From Vibrio vulnificus NBRC 15645 = ATCC 27562 (GTDB lineage Bacteria > Pseudomonadota > Gammaproteobacteria > Enterobacterales > Vibrionaceae): 64,000 nucleotides of DNA. The stretch is from NCBI RefSeq assembly GCF_002224265.1, contig NZ_CP012882.1:62001-126000 (forward strand), written 5' to 3'. Under the pieces are notes generated by a model, which ran no database searches, was not told where the DNA came from, and was given only the letters and a program-made list of their open reading frames with translations. The position numbers and the translations under genes were made by a program. Positions 19,176-31,600 of this stretch are shown here, piece by piece. Positions within the stretch are counted from its first letter, which is position 1. The number at the start of each line of letters is the position of its first letter.

Positions 19176-20504
19176 TTAAGGCTCTCTTAACGCCGTCTCT
19201 TTGGCTCTGAGAAGCGGCTTAAGCCAATAGCTCAATACGGTTTTCTCTCCCGACAATATGTCGACCATCGCCTGCATGCCGGGGATAATTCTAAAATTCT
19301 GTTGTGATGCGTCATCGGCCATCAATTCAATGTGAGCACGATAATACGGGTCACCTTCTTCGGTTTTGAGTGAGTCAGCACTCACATACACCACTTTGCC
19401 TTTCTGCCCGCCATAGATAACGAAGTCATAAGCGGTAAACTTGACCGTGGCTTCTAAACCGACTTTGACATAAGCAATATCTTGTGGCGCGATTCTCGCT
19501 TCCACAATTAAGCGGCTATCGAGCGGCACCAACTCCATAATCGGTTCACCCGGGCGCACCACACCACCAATCGAGCGGATCAACACATCTTTTACCGTGC
19601 CATCCACCGGTGACAAAATTTCCGTGCGACGCAATTGATCGGCTATCGCCGATTGGCTTTCCTGTAGGCGCGCGAGCTCAGCCACCACTTCATTCAACTG
19701 ACCACGCGCTTTGGTGCGAAAATCGAGTGCAATGCCGCGATAATCCGCAATCGACTCGGAATAAGCCGCTTTTTGTTTCTGTGCCAGCACTTTTGCACTA
19801 GAAATATCGCCTTGCAGCTTGACGTAGTCGCGCTTGAGTTTAAGCAGCTCCACTTCGGCCACTGCCCCTGTTTTCACGACATCTTCAAGCATGTTGAGCT
19901 CTTTCTGCACAATCGCCATGCTGTTTTCCAAGGTGCGAATGCTGTTTAACGTATCTTGATAGGCTTGAGACTGCTGCTCAATGCGCAAGGCGGATTCTTC
20001 CAGTTCCGAGTCCAGCTGTTCCAAACGTTGATGGTAATTTTCTCGCGCATTAAATTCGGCGCGAGTGACTTCATCTTGCCCACTTGGGTAAGGTTGCTTG
20101 GCAATGCGCACTTGTTGCTGCCAATCCGTGGATCGACCGTCAACCACGATGCTTTGCAGCTCGAGCTCCAAACGCTTTTTCTGCGCGAGCAAAGTTTGCA
20201 ATTGCTGATCCGACTCTTGGTAAGAAGCGCGAAAACGGGTGTCATCGAGAACCATCAAAGGCTGCCCTTTCACCACTTTCTCCCCTTGCGACACCAACAC
20301 TTGCTTAATAATGCCGCCTTCTAAACTCTGTATGGTTTGAATCGACAAGCTTGGCACCACTTTGCCGTCACCAACCACCACCTCATCTAAGGTCGCCCAT
20401 GAGGCCCAAACCACTATCGCCATCACCAACGCAGCGCAAAGCCAAATGAGACGACGAGAACGGTAAGCAATGCGGTTATTCGACCACATGATCTGACTGC
20501 TCAT
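19176..20504 (-). CDS. HlyD-family membrane fusion protein (LapC-type)
   Basis: A 442-aa type I secretion adaptor. A short cytoplasmic start precedes one transmembrane helix (LIWLCAALVMAIVVWASWA, about residues 19-37). Then come the lipoyl half (IKQVLVSQGEKVVKGQPLMVLDD), a long coiled-coil hairpin (about 95-285), the second lipoyl half (ILSPVDGTVKDVLI) and a beta-barrel ending in RAKETALREP. The gene overlaps the ABC exporter gene by 4 bases, so the two are translationally coupled. Confidence 0.94.
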   Translation of the reverse strand: MSSQIMWSNNRIAYRSRRLIWLCAALVMAIVVWASWATLDEVVVGDGKVVPSLSIQTIQSLEGGIIKQVLVSQGEKVVKGQPLMVLDDTRFRASYQESDQQLQTLLAQKKRLELELQSIVVDGRSTDWQQQVRIAKQPYPSGQDEVTRAEFNARENYHQRLEQLDSELEESALRIEQQSQAYQDTLNSIRTLENSMAIVQKELNMLEDVVKTGAVAEVELLKLKRDYVKLQGDISSAKVLAQKQKAAYSESIADYRGIALDFRTKARGQLNEVVAELARLQESQSAIADQLRRTEILSPVDGTVKDVLIRSIGGVVRPGEPIMELVPLDSRLIVEARIAPQDIAYVKVGLEATVKFTAYDFVIYGGQKGKVVYVSADSLKTEEGDPYYRAHIELMADDASQQNFRIIPGMQAMVDILSGEKTVLSYWLKPLLRAKETALREP

Positions 20505-22654
20505 GATTGCCCTCCTTTGACCACGCTCACTGATTTCACTCGGCTGCGCACTCTCGCAGAACCTTGTTGCGTGAAGATCTCATGCGGTGTGCCTTGCGCC
20601 ACCAATTTACCTTTATCGAGCACCAAAATACGATCGCAAAGGGTAAGAAAACTCTGCTTATGTGAACTGATGACCACGGTTTTGTTCGCTGGCAAACGTT
20701 GTAAAGCGTGGAAAAAACGCTCTTCTGCCGCTTTGTCTAACGCACTGGTGGGTTCGTCCAAAAGCAGCATCGCAGGGTCGCGATAGATCGCGCGAGCGAT
20801 CGCCACTGCCTGACGCTGTCCCCCTGAGAGAAAACGCCCCTGTTCACCCACCTGAGTTTCCAAGCCATTCGCTAAGCGAGGCATGTAATCATTGAGGCCA
20901 GAGAGCATCACCGCGTTAAGTAATCTTTGCTCATCAATGCTTTGGTCACCAAAGGTGATGTTTTCGTAGATGGTGCCATAAATCAGCCCTGGGTTTTGAC
21001 CAACCCAGCCAATCCCAGCACGAATGACACTGGGCGGCCATAACTGCGCATCAATGGTTTCGTAGTACATTTGCCCAGCGGTTGGCAGCAACTGACGAGC
21101 AAGCAACGCCATTAAGGTGGACTTCCCAGAGCCAGCATTGCCGATAACACCAATTTTCTCTCCCGCTTTGATATCCAGTGAGATCGCTTCCAACGCGTGG
21201 ATCTGCATCTCTGGGTAGGCGAAGCTGACGTTTCGCAAAGCAACATTACCGTGGAACTCGCCTCTGTCCATCACTTGATGTGACGTGGATTCTTGAGGCG
21301 TGGCCATGATCTGGTTGAGCCCTTCCATTGCGGTTTGCGTCTGCTGGTAACGCAGCATCAGCATAGAAAGCTGGTTGATCGAAGACGCAGCGCGCCCACT
21401 GAGCATCACAATGGCAATCAAGCCTCCCATGCTCAATCGCCCTTCGGCAATCTGATACACACCGAAAATGATCAAGGCGATCGTCACCACTTGCTGGCTC
21501 GACATAATGGAGTGAGAAACAATGTTGGAATAAAAACGCGAACGGGTTTGCCATTCCGACAACGCAGAAACCGTCTGTTCCCAGCGTTTTTGTGTCATCC
21601 CTTCTGCATTGTTTTGCTTGATATCCGTCAGAGCTGACAGGCTATCGTAAACATGGGCTTGGCGTTGCGTAGAAAGGCGCGCCGATTCGGTAAAGGTTTG
21701 TGCAATGCGACCTTTCATCACAAAACTGAGCAGCAATAACGCCGCCATGACCGCCAGCGGGATCAACATCATCGCGCCGCCTAACCAGCCAATCAGCAGG
21801 AGGAAGAACAGCGTAAACGGCAGATCGACTAAAGTAACCAGTGACACTGAGGTGAGGAAATCTTTTACGCTATCGAAATCTTGCAACTGGCGGGCAAATG
21901 CGCCCACCGACTGAGGTCGCTGCTCAAGGCGCATCCCCAGTACTTTTTGGAATAGTTGCGCTGACAGTTTGTTTTCAACATAGCGCCCCGCCATATCGGT
22001 CACCGAGCTGCGCGCTTCTCGTAATACCCAATCAAACACCACGACGATGATGACACCGACAGACAGCACCCAAAGAGTATGGAAGGCTTGATTCGGCACC
22101 ACGCGGTCGTACACATTCATGGTAAACAGTGGCACGACCATCGCCAGCAAGTTAATGACAAACGAAGCCAGTAAGAGATCACGATACCAAGGACGCACTT
22201 CCATCAGCACTTGGCGAAACCAATGAACGGGCTTTTCTTCAATCAAACTCTCAACACGGCCATCAGCAGCAACCTGTGTCGAAAGCTGCCATACCCCCTC
22301 TTTCACTTGCGTTTTCAACTCATCCAAACTCAAGGTCAGGTCACTATTGGCCTCATGCGGCGATAAACAGCGGTATCGCTCGCCTTCTCGCCCCAAAATC
22401 AGCAGCGGGCTACCTTGCTTCTCCACGGCTAAACAGGGGAAAGTGGCCTGTTCCAGCAGCGACAAGTTGGTGAGGCCGACCTCTAGCTGCGCTTGCTCTG
22501 CCGCTCGTTGAAACAAGGCTTCACTCAATTGGCCATTTTCAAGGGGCAGACCATTGACCACCTTCAGGGCGTGACAACGAATACCAAAATGTTGGCATGC
22601 CCAAAGAATGGCCGTTAACCAGTGATCTTGTCTCTCTTCCACGATTGTGTTCAT
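20501..22654 (-). CDS. Type I secretion ABC exporter (LapB-type)
   Basis: A 717-aa half-transporter that homodimerises and powers export of the adjacent giant protein. An N-terminal C39-like domain (about residues 1-135) lacks the catalytic Cys-His context of true bacteriocin peptidases, so it is a docking rather than a cleaving domain. Six transmembrane helices follow (about 160-430), then the ATPase with Walker A GNAGSGKST, signature LSGGQRQ and Walker B LLLDEPTSALD. The start lies 11 bases after the adhesin stop codon. Confidence 0.94.
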   Translation of the reverse strand: MNTIVEERQDHWLTAILWACQHFGIRCHALKVVNGLPLENGQLSEALFQRAAEQAQLEVGLTNLSLLEQATFPCLAVEKQGSPLLILGREGERYRCLSPHEANSDLTLSLDELKTQVKEGVWQLSTQVAADGRVESLIEEKPVHWFRQVLMEVRPWYRDLLLASFVINLLAMVVPLFTMNVYDRVVPNQAFHTLWVLSVGVIIVVVFDWVLREARSSVTDMAGRYVENKLSAQLFQKVLGMRLEQRPQSVGAFARQLQDFDSVKDFLTSVSLVTLVDLPFTLFFLLLIGWLGGAMMLIPLAVMAALLLLSFVMKGRIAQTFTESARLSTQRQAHVYDSLSALTDIKQNNAEGMTQKRWEQTVSALSEWQTRSRFYSNIVSHSIMSSQQVVTIALIIFGVYQIAEGRLSMGGLIAIVMLSGRAASSINQLSMLMLRYQQTQTAMEGLNQIMATPQESTSHQVMDRGEFHGNVALRNVSFAYPEMQIHALEAISLDIKAGEKIGVIGNAGSGKSTLMALLARQLLPTAGQMYYETIDAQLWPPSVIRAGIGWVGQNPGLIYGTIYENITFGDQSIDEQRLLNAVMLSGLNDYMPRLANGLETQVGEQGRFLSGGQRQAVAIARAIYRDPAMLLLDEPTSALDKAAEERFFHALQRLPANKTVVISSHKQSFLTLCDRILVLDKGKLVAQGTPHEIFTQQGSARVRSRVKSVSVVKGGQS

Positions 22655-22665
22655 ACCACTCCCAA

Positions 22666-25600
22666 CTACTGAACAATCAGATTTTGATCATCGATCATTT
22701 GCTGAAGGATTTGTGCTTCGGTCAGCCCTGCGCCGTAATAATCCTCAAGATTCAGGTCTGTCAGTACGATGGTTTGCACCGCATTCACACCATCAGTCTT
22801 GATGTTGATATGCAGATCCGTACCGGTTTGCACTAGGTCGACAAATGGATCCGCACTCGCACCATCACTCACACCCAAACCAGACAAAATCGCACTAAGA
22901 TCAATGGTGTCGCTGTTGGCAGACATATCAAACCCTGCGATGGTATCGACCGTCGCATCTCCCACCGAACCTAAACTGTCTGAGTTGAAGACAAACAGAT
23001 CATCGCCACTGGTGGCGGTTAAGCTGCTGTCCCCTATCGCCAATAGCTGCACATCCAACACTTGGCTGAGTCCTGTCGCTGTCTGGCCGCCCAACTGTGC
23101 GCTTGGCGTCAGTGTGAGGGTGAAACTCTCGGCGCCGGTGTAGCCGGAGACAATACTGAGGTTGGCCACATCATTAACCGGAACGAGCCATTCGCCAGAC
23201 TCTTTGCTGCCAGCCGACAGGAGCAAACCATCGGGTAATCCCGAAATGGTCAGATACCCTTCTTCTCCATCGGCAGGATTAACCATACTCATATCCAGAT
23301 TGAGTGGAATCGACCCGCTCGCTTCAGCCACGATGGTGACGTAATCCAGCGTCAAAATAGGCTCATCGGGTACCGGAGCTAGCTCAACGACAATGCTTTG
23401 TGTTTGTGCCTCACCCAAATCGGTCGCAAGAGAGCCCAACACAATACTCTTGTCAAAAGTTTGCGCTGTCATGGTCAAGTTGAGGGTGCCAAAGGCATCC
23501 CCTGAGTAGAGTTGGATATTTCCGACCTCACTGGCACGTACAATCACTCTCGCCACCCAACTACCATCACCGTGCTGATTGAATGACGCTTCATGACCAT
23601 CAACAATGATCTTATCCAGCCCGCTCAACGCAGAAGGATCGGAAGTCAATTCGGCATGCAAGGTTAGTACAATAAACTCATCACTATTGGTTTCATTGCT
23701 GCTGATGGTCACTGGGATAGAAAGCGCTTCTCCTTCCATGCCTGTGTATTGACTATCCAATCCAAAGAACTGCACATCATCACCCACTGGCAAAACGCCC
23801 ACTGTCATCGAGCCAGAGGTGTGGACAATATCGGTGGTACCGATCTCTTGCGTGATTGCGTTGATGGTGAGTGGAATATCACCGCTGAAATCCAATGGTG
23901 GGAGAATATAAAGATCGGCAAGTCTGCTTGGATCAAGTTGCCACTCACTGCTGGGCATGCCATCGAAACTGCCACCATCGGCTCCGTTATTTGGCAGCAG
24001 TTCATAACTTGCACCCACTTTGTAAACCAGCACAGCCCCATCCGGTACGCCTTTGATCATAACGGATAGTGTTTCGGAACCATCTTGGTCAATGAGGCTC
24101 ACATCAAGGCCGGACAACGCAATGTAACTGTCCTCATCCCCCAGTACGTTGCTTGCGTTAATGTTGGCGGCATCGGTCACCGGATCAATATGAATGGTGA
24201 TGATGGAAACTTTGTCTTGCGTATCGGTTTGCGCGACGCAATCCGCAGCATCGGTAATATTGGCATGCACTTCCAAGCGAATATCACCACTGTAATGCGC
24301 CGGAGGGACAAGGCTGATATCGCCAAGTCGAGTCGCATCGTTAATGGTATACGTGCCATCACCGTTGTCGGTGAGCAGTCCAGTATCTGCCGGAGTTTCC
24401 ACTAACGTGACGCCACTTGGCACTTTGATCATCAGGCTATTGATGGTCTCTTTACCCGTTGCGCTGTTACCCTCACCACTGATCGTTTGTCCCGCCTCAA
24501 CACTGTCACCGAGTATCAGGCTCAAATTCAGATCCGTCACGCCATCTTCATCCATGGTAGTGACCGACGAGACCAGCATATCATCAACAATGGGTAGAAT
24601 TTCGATATCAATGGCTTGTGTGGTAGTGACACTGTCACCATTACAGCCAGAGGTTTCTTTGATGTCCACTTCGAGAGAAAGGCAACCCGCAAAGTCCTCA
24701 TCCAAACCGGTGATTTTTAAGCTCGCCATTGCTTCGGGCGGAATAACAAAACCGACGATGTTACCCGCGCTGTCATACTCAATAGTGACCCCTTCTCCCT
24801 CAATCATCACGCCGTCTGGCAGTTTATCAGCGCTAATAAAGAATGAGAGTTCGTTATTAGGATCACTGCCAATATTGCCATCGAGCAAACCCGATAAATC
24901 AAGGTCTTCTCCTTCGTTGAACTGCAGAGCGTCATCACCCGGAGTTAGATCGCCAGGGGGACCAACGGGCTCACAGCTGCCACCCCCGTCGTCATGCCCA
25001 GTAAATTGCACTCGGATCGGTGCGTCGATAAAGCGGGCATCCTCCCCATCAATCACACGTGCTGAGACCACTAAATTAATGATCTCGGTATTTTGTGTCG
25101 ACGAAATCGTCGCATCCTTGAGGATCAGCGCTGCCAACTCTCGCACGCTATCACTGGTTAGGCCGTGCGCAGGGATCACCCAGTTTCCTTCACCGTCTTG
25201 AGTGGCACCATTCGGATGGTCGACAATCAAGGTTAAGCCTGTCGGCACTTTGATGACGATATAATCAAGATACTCAGAGCCATCCACGTCCATATCAACA
25301 AAACGCACCGCGTATGTGAGATCGACTGCTCCCCCCTCACTGTTGGCAAGCACCCGCGGATTGCCTTCTAATCGCGTATCGAGTTCAACGCGGGCATCAA
25401 AATTCACGGCGATGGTGGCATCAACATATTTCTGATCAATGGCGCCTGTACCAGAGGTATCCTGCACCAAATAAGTCACTGGGATATCGAGCGTACCGCT
25501 GAAATCCATCGGTCCTTTAGCCGTTAAACGACCGCTGTTTAACAACGATTCCAGATCGGGGGAAAGAGAGTCGGTCAAGCTCGCGACATCTAATCCACCC

Positions 25601-28600
25601 GTAGGAATCGTTATTTCAACGCCATCAAAATAGAGCGTGATTCCCTGCTCTGGTGCGTTAATCACATAACCGATGACTTCTTCACTGCCGTCGTTATCTG
25701 CACCTAATGATGGCCAAAGTGAAAGAGGAACTCGATTGTCTTCCACACCTAACGAACTGATGATGCTGCCTGAGTTTTGATCCACTTGCGGCTTGATTTC
25801 GATATCTACCGTCATCGGGAACTCGCCGGAGTCACCATCTGGCTCAGTGGAGATCACTTTAAGAGAGAGTTGCAGTTGACCACTGTAATCCTCAGGGACT
25901 TTGAGATACAAGTTAGCCAAATCGCTATTGGTCACTTGATAAATGATCCCTGTGGTTGGGTCTTCACCCGAGATCGGCAAACTCACTGGCTGCCCTGAAG
26001 CATCCACTAGCATCACGCCATCAGGAATACCCGTGATCAAAATGTTGATCACTTCGGAACCATCGTCATCTGACGTGATGAGTTCAAAATCCAACGGGAT
26101 CAATTGATCTTCAATGAAATCGGTTTGATTGCTGATCACTTTGCTTTCGGCATCATAACCCCAATGTCCAGCACCGCCATCGATCGCGTGTGGTTCATCG
26201 ACAACCCCGGTTAAACGGATAGTGATGGTTTCCGTACTGCTGTTGGCGGTTGGTGTCACTGGGACCAAACCATCCACCGTTGACTCCAGCGAAACGGCGG
26301 TCACTTTCACGGTCAAGGTTTCAGTCACCGAGCTGATGTCTTCTTTCGGAATCAAATAGATGTGGCCAGCCACCAGCTCAGCATCCGAGAACCAATAAGT
26401 GCCATCTTCCAAGCGAAGCGAGCTGCCCCCTTCGACACTCCAACCCTCTGCCACTTCAAGTTTGTAGTAGAGGGTTTCAGAACCATCGCTATCGGTGAGA
26501 TGCCCTTTAATAGCGTCGTGGAGGTTCAACGGCTGATCTTCTAAGCCCGCAATATTTTTCACGGACAGTGATGGCGTATCGGCATCTGGGCGCACATTGA
26601 TGGTCACTTGCTGGGAAGCGACTGCCGTTTGATCGCTTGGACTAGCAAAGCTACTACCCGCTTCCGTTGCTACTGCGGTGACCGTAAAGGTGAACTGTCC
26701 AGAAATATTGGTATCGGATCGAATCGTCATGCGATTCAACTCTTCTTCGCTGTAAGCGGTGGTTTCGTTGACTTGGCTGCCATCGAGCCAAACGGTAATT
26801 CCCGCAGGAATGCCGGAGATCAGATAGCTGAGGCTCTCTGAGCTGTCGCTGTCGACAAGATCGGCGTTCAACGTCAGCAATAATGGCTCTGAAGCGTCTT
26901 CAACAAGGGTATAGTCATACTGTGAATCGGCTTGCCATGTAGGCACATCCGCAACGGGGAACACATTGACATTAATGGTATCCGCCAAGGTTTCACTGCC
27001 TGTGGTACTGGCGATGATCGCGCTGACCGCCAAAACGATCGTAGCGGTATTGCTGGCTAAATGCGTGGCAGGTTGATAGGTCAATGCGCCTGACACCGTC
27101 ACTTGGTTGCCAATCATCAGCAACTGACTACCCGAGAGAATGACTTTGCCACCCACGGCATTGAGCGCGACACCATCAAGGTATAAGGTGCCTCCTTGCA
27201 GAGAATTGGCATCAATCTCTATCGAGTCCACCGTTTCACCTTGATCGCGGTCGCCTAGTGCAACCACGATGGACAGTGTCCCTTGCTCATCTTCACGCAT
27301 TTCCACATCATCAACACGTAAGATGCCGGCTGTGTCATCCAAGACCAGCGTTGCGGTGCTGGTCACTTGGTCGCCGTCCCCATCGATAACCACATAGCTT
27401 ACCGTGTCAGAAATCGCAGGAACCGTGGTCACATTTGGGTTTGTGGTTAGTTCGAATGTGCCATCTTGATGCACAACCAGTGAGCCGTACACCTCACTTG
27501 GCACATTCGGGTTAACGAGTTGGATGGTCACTGGCGTGCCATCCGCCGAGAGTGGATAAGTTGTACCGCGATACGTCACGCTGCTGATTTCAGCACCATC
27601 GGCACCCATCACCGACTCAGGCAGCAAGTTCGTGGTGTAACTGTCTCCTTCCACCAGCTCGACACTGGTGTTCTGCGCAATGGGCACATCATCCGTCACC
27701 GTCACGGTTAAAGTTTCAGTGGAGGAGATGTCGCCATCGGCATCGATAACCCACATATCAAAAGGCAGATCAAGTAAGTTGGTACCATTGCCATCAGGGT
27801 GATCCAGCGCACCAGAAAGGACAAAATCGACTTTGCCGTTGTTGTTCGGGCGAATTTTGAACACCACTTCGCCATCACTGCTTTTTGCCACAAACCAGCC
27901 GTTGCTGTTTTGCGCATACAGGGTTATCGCTAAACCGCCACTGGTAAAGCCTTGAGCGTTGAACGCGGCGATGTCGATCTGAATATCAGCCACATCATCA
28001 CTACCACCATCGACATTCAGTACATGCGTGACGGTCTCGCTGCCCGATGCGATGCCATCATCCGTAATACCGTGCTCGTCTACCACCACTTGACCAGCGA
28101 CACTTAATGTTGGCGTTTCGCCATCAAAGATGATCAAGGTGCTATTGCTGGTCACGGAAGTGCCGTCGGTATCCGTCGCGGTGACGGGTAATGCAACACT
28201 CAACTGTTTATCGTTAGTCAGTTTACTGTGATCAACGGGCAAATAGAGATGCACCGACAGTGTGACCTGATTGGTGCTATCTGGCGCAAAGTTTACGCCA
28301 TCCGGCAACTGCACAGAGAATACCGCCGTGCCATCACTGAGAATGGCATCATAACTGCCGTCACCGTTCACACGCCAAACCAACGCCTCACCATTATGGG
28401 TAAGCGCATTGTTGTTGCGATCCACCACCGCTTGGCCATTACTCACTGACAAGGTCACCGCAACGATAGGGTCGGTGTCCGCCGATACCACCAGATTGAC
28501 ACTTGCTTCACTGGTAATGCCCGCGGGAATCAAGTTGTCTTTCGGCAGCTCAGTCACCACTAAAGTTGCCGACGTCAGCTCACCTTGGTGACCGTCTTGG

Positions 28601-31600
28601 ATTTCGATGTCTAAAGGCAAGCGCTGTATATCGCCATCGGTATCGCGTATGGTGATCACGAGAGGAATCGCGTCAATTTCATCCTCATCGTGCTGATCTA
28701 ACGCTCGATAAAGAATGAAATCGTAGTTAATCAGTGAGTTGTTTTCTGCATTTGGCTCTTGAATACGCACTTCAAACACCAAGTGGTTCAGATCCCCGAC
28801 ATAGGCTTGAAGCGTGTTGCCATCTGGAGAAACCACGTACGAAATCTCTTCCCCACCACTGGTTAGAGTGGGCTGCCCAGCCAGTTCAAAATAGAGCGAG
28901 CCAATAGGATCGCTTCCCACCGCGACATTGACTGAACCACTGTCACTGATACTCGATTGAGTCAGCAACCCTTCTTCGTTTAAGAACACACCATTTGCAT
29001 TTGATAACGTAGGATTGGTGCCATCTTCAATTCGCCAAACAAAATCTCCAGAGATCAGCGCCGTACCATCACTGTCGGTGCCTGTGATGGTGACAGGTAA
29101 ACGAGTGACATCATCACCGTTGTACTGGTTAATTGGCCGATTTAAAGTAAGAGTGAGTGACGCGTTCACATCACTACCACTGATCGCCGCGTCACTGAGG
29201 GTGAGCGTAAAGATAACATCGCCATTGTGTGCTGTGGCACTGATCGTTTTACCATCCGAACTTAACTGATAGCTCAGCGTCAATAAACTCTCACCACTGG
29301 TCAAATTAAGGGATTCAAAATCCGCTAAAGCCTTTTCATCAAAACGCAAAGAGTTGGCATCGGGATTATCTGAGCCACCAGTCACCGTGATGCTTGTTGT
29401 CACCACTTGTGCCCCATCGCTGAGCAGATTTTCTGTCAGGGTTTGGCTGCCTGGTTCAATTCGCCCAGCCTCACCATCGTGAATATCGATCACCACATTC
29501 GCGGAGTCGTAATCGTAGTTTTTATCCCCTGCGATGTAGGAAAACGTCACTTGCTGGCTTTGGCTATGGTCGAGATCTCGACTGACCGCCATGGTCCAAC
29601 GACCGTCGGAATAGATGGTGAGGATTCCCTCTGGTAGCACTAAGCTCAGTGGTGCGCTTTGCGAAACCACATGCGTTTCGCCATTAATGAAAATGCTCTT
29701 CACCAACAGTGGCGCATCAAGATCAAAATCGTTGGCGAGCAGATTACCAAACTCATTGTGCCCTTCCGTTGTCAGGTAGTGGTCATCAAAGGAGATCGGT
29801 TGAGAGTCGAGCACGACGATGGAAACAGGCGCCACGACGGTTTCACTGGTGCCATCGGTATCCGTTTGTGTGGCCTGGATAAGCAAAGAGGTATGGGTAG
29901 AATCCAGATCGCGAATTTCATCGAGCGGCTTTTTCAGGCTGATCTTCACTTGGTCATCCACTATCTCGGCCGTCAGTACCTGTGCCCCATCGGTTCGCGT
30001 AGCCGTTAAGCTCAACCCGTCTGTCGAAATGGCGATCGTGATAGCTTGCCCCTGCGAAGTCAGCTCGGTGAAGGCACTTTGGTCAGCATGGAAAGCAAAA
30101 TCACCAAACTGGATGTTGAGATCAACCGTCGCATTTTGCTGTCCAAGGATACCAACGAGCGCTTCGATGAACACCGCACCATCTGGGTAGATCACCGTCG
30201 GCATGGTGTCCGTTGCTGGGTTACCCGCTAAATCTGTTACGTCTGCTTGAATTTGCCACTCTGCATTTTGATCCAACGAAGCAATGTCAACACCGTTGAT
30301 CGTCCATGAGCCTGAAACATCAACAAGTGTGGTGTAAGTCAGCGTATTTGTTCCGTCTGTAATCGTCACCGTTACGGTTTGATTTTCTTCCGCGCTGGTC
30401 GTGCCCTGAAGGGTTGTTAAGCTGCCCGAACGAAAATCCACCACGCTCAAACCATCGAGCGTATCGATATCTATTTGTGGTGGCAAAGTATCAATCACAT
30501 GCAGCGAATCACTGGCCGTTGCCACATTGCCCGCCACATCACTGACCGACGCCGTCACCACAATCGGCCCGTCAGCAAGACTAGAGAGATCCGCATCGGC
30601 GACTTCCCAGCGTCCGTTGACCACTGTGGAGCTAAACGTCAGCACTTTGCCCGCTTGATCCGTCACCGTAACGGAAACTGTTTGACCCTCTTCGACAAAA
30701 AAGACTCGGCCAAACAGATCGGTGGCGGTCACTTCAGTTGCATTAAGCAGCGCATCACTGCCTGAGGCCACATTCACGCTGATCACTGCGCGCGTGTCTT
30801 TGACAATGGTATCGGTGTCCACGGTGGGATTGCCAGCGACGTCAATCGTCTGCGTATTGACGATGAGCTCACCCTCAGCAAGCGCAGAGAGATCTTCGCT
30901 GATTGACCAACTGTTGCCGCTCACTGTGGTTGTGAAGGTTAAGCGATGACCAAGATGATCAATCACTTCAATGTCAATGCGCTGGCCATCTTCCACATTG
31001 CTCACGGTCCCAGCGATACCACTGGTGGTGATTTCGGCCTTGTTGAAGAATTCATCACCATTGCCTTGGAAATCGGTGCTGATCTCCGCCAAGGTGTCTT
31101 TGATCGTGGAATCACTCGCCGACACGGAATGGCCATAGACGTCGTGAATTTCCGCTTCCACCATCAGTGGCCCTTCCGCCAATGAGCTAAGATCAACCGG
31201 GCTCACTTGATAGGCGTTATCGGAAACGCGTGTGGTAAAGGTCAGCACCTTGCCATCTACATCCGTGACGGTAATGGTGACGAGGCGTAAATTCTCGACA
31301 TCCACCGTGTTACCGTGAATACGCACTGCGGGCACTTCAAACTGGTTTTCGTAGCCATCGCCACCATCGTCAATCACCACGGTGATCTCTGCACTATCAA
31401 CCAGCGGAGGAAAGACAATCGCATCTTCAATCACGATGGGCAGTGGCGTTAGTACCGTTTCAGTGGTGCCATCGGCATCGGTTTGCGTTCCTGCAATCAT
31501 CAGGTCCGTGAGTAGGCGCTGCGAATCGCCGTGATCCACCGGCAGGAACAGTTGCAACTGAACTTGAGCATTCGAGGCAATATGCGCCGTCAGTAAAATT

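Noticed and set aside
22666..23100. An RTX calcium-binding nonapeptide array at the adhesin C-terminus
   Set aside because: Only a single degenerate SGDDLFVFNS-like turn is present. The end fits the VCA0849-type secretion signal without a repeat array.
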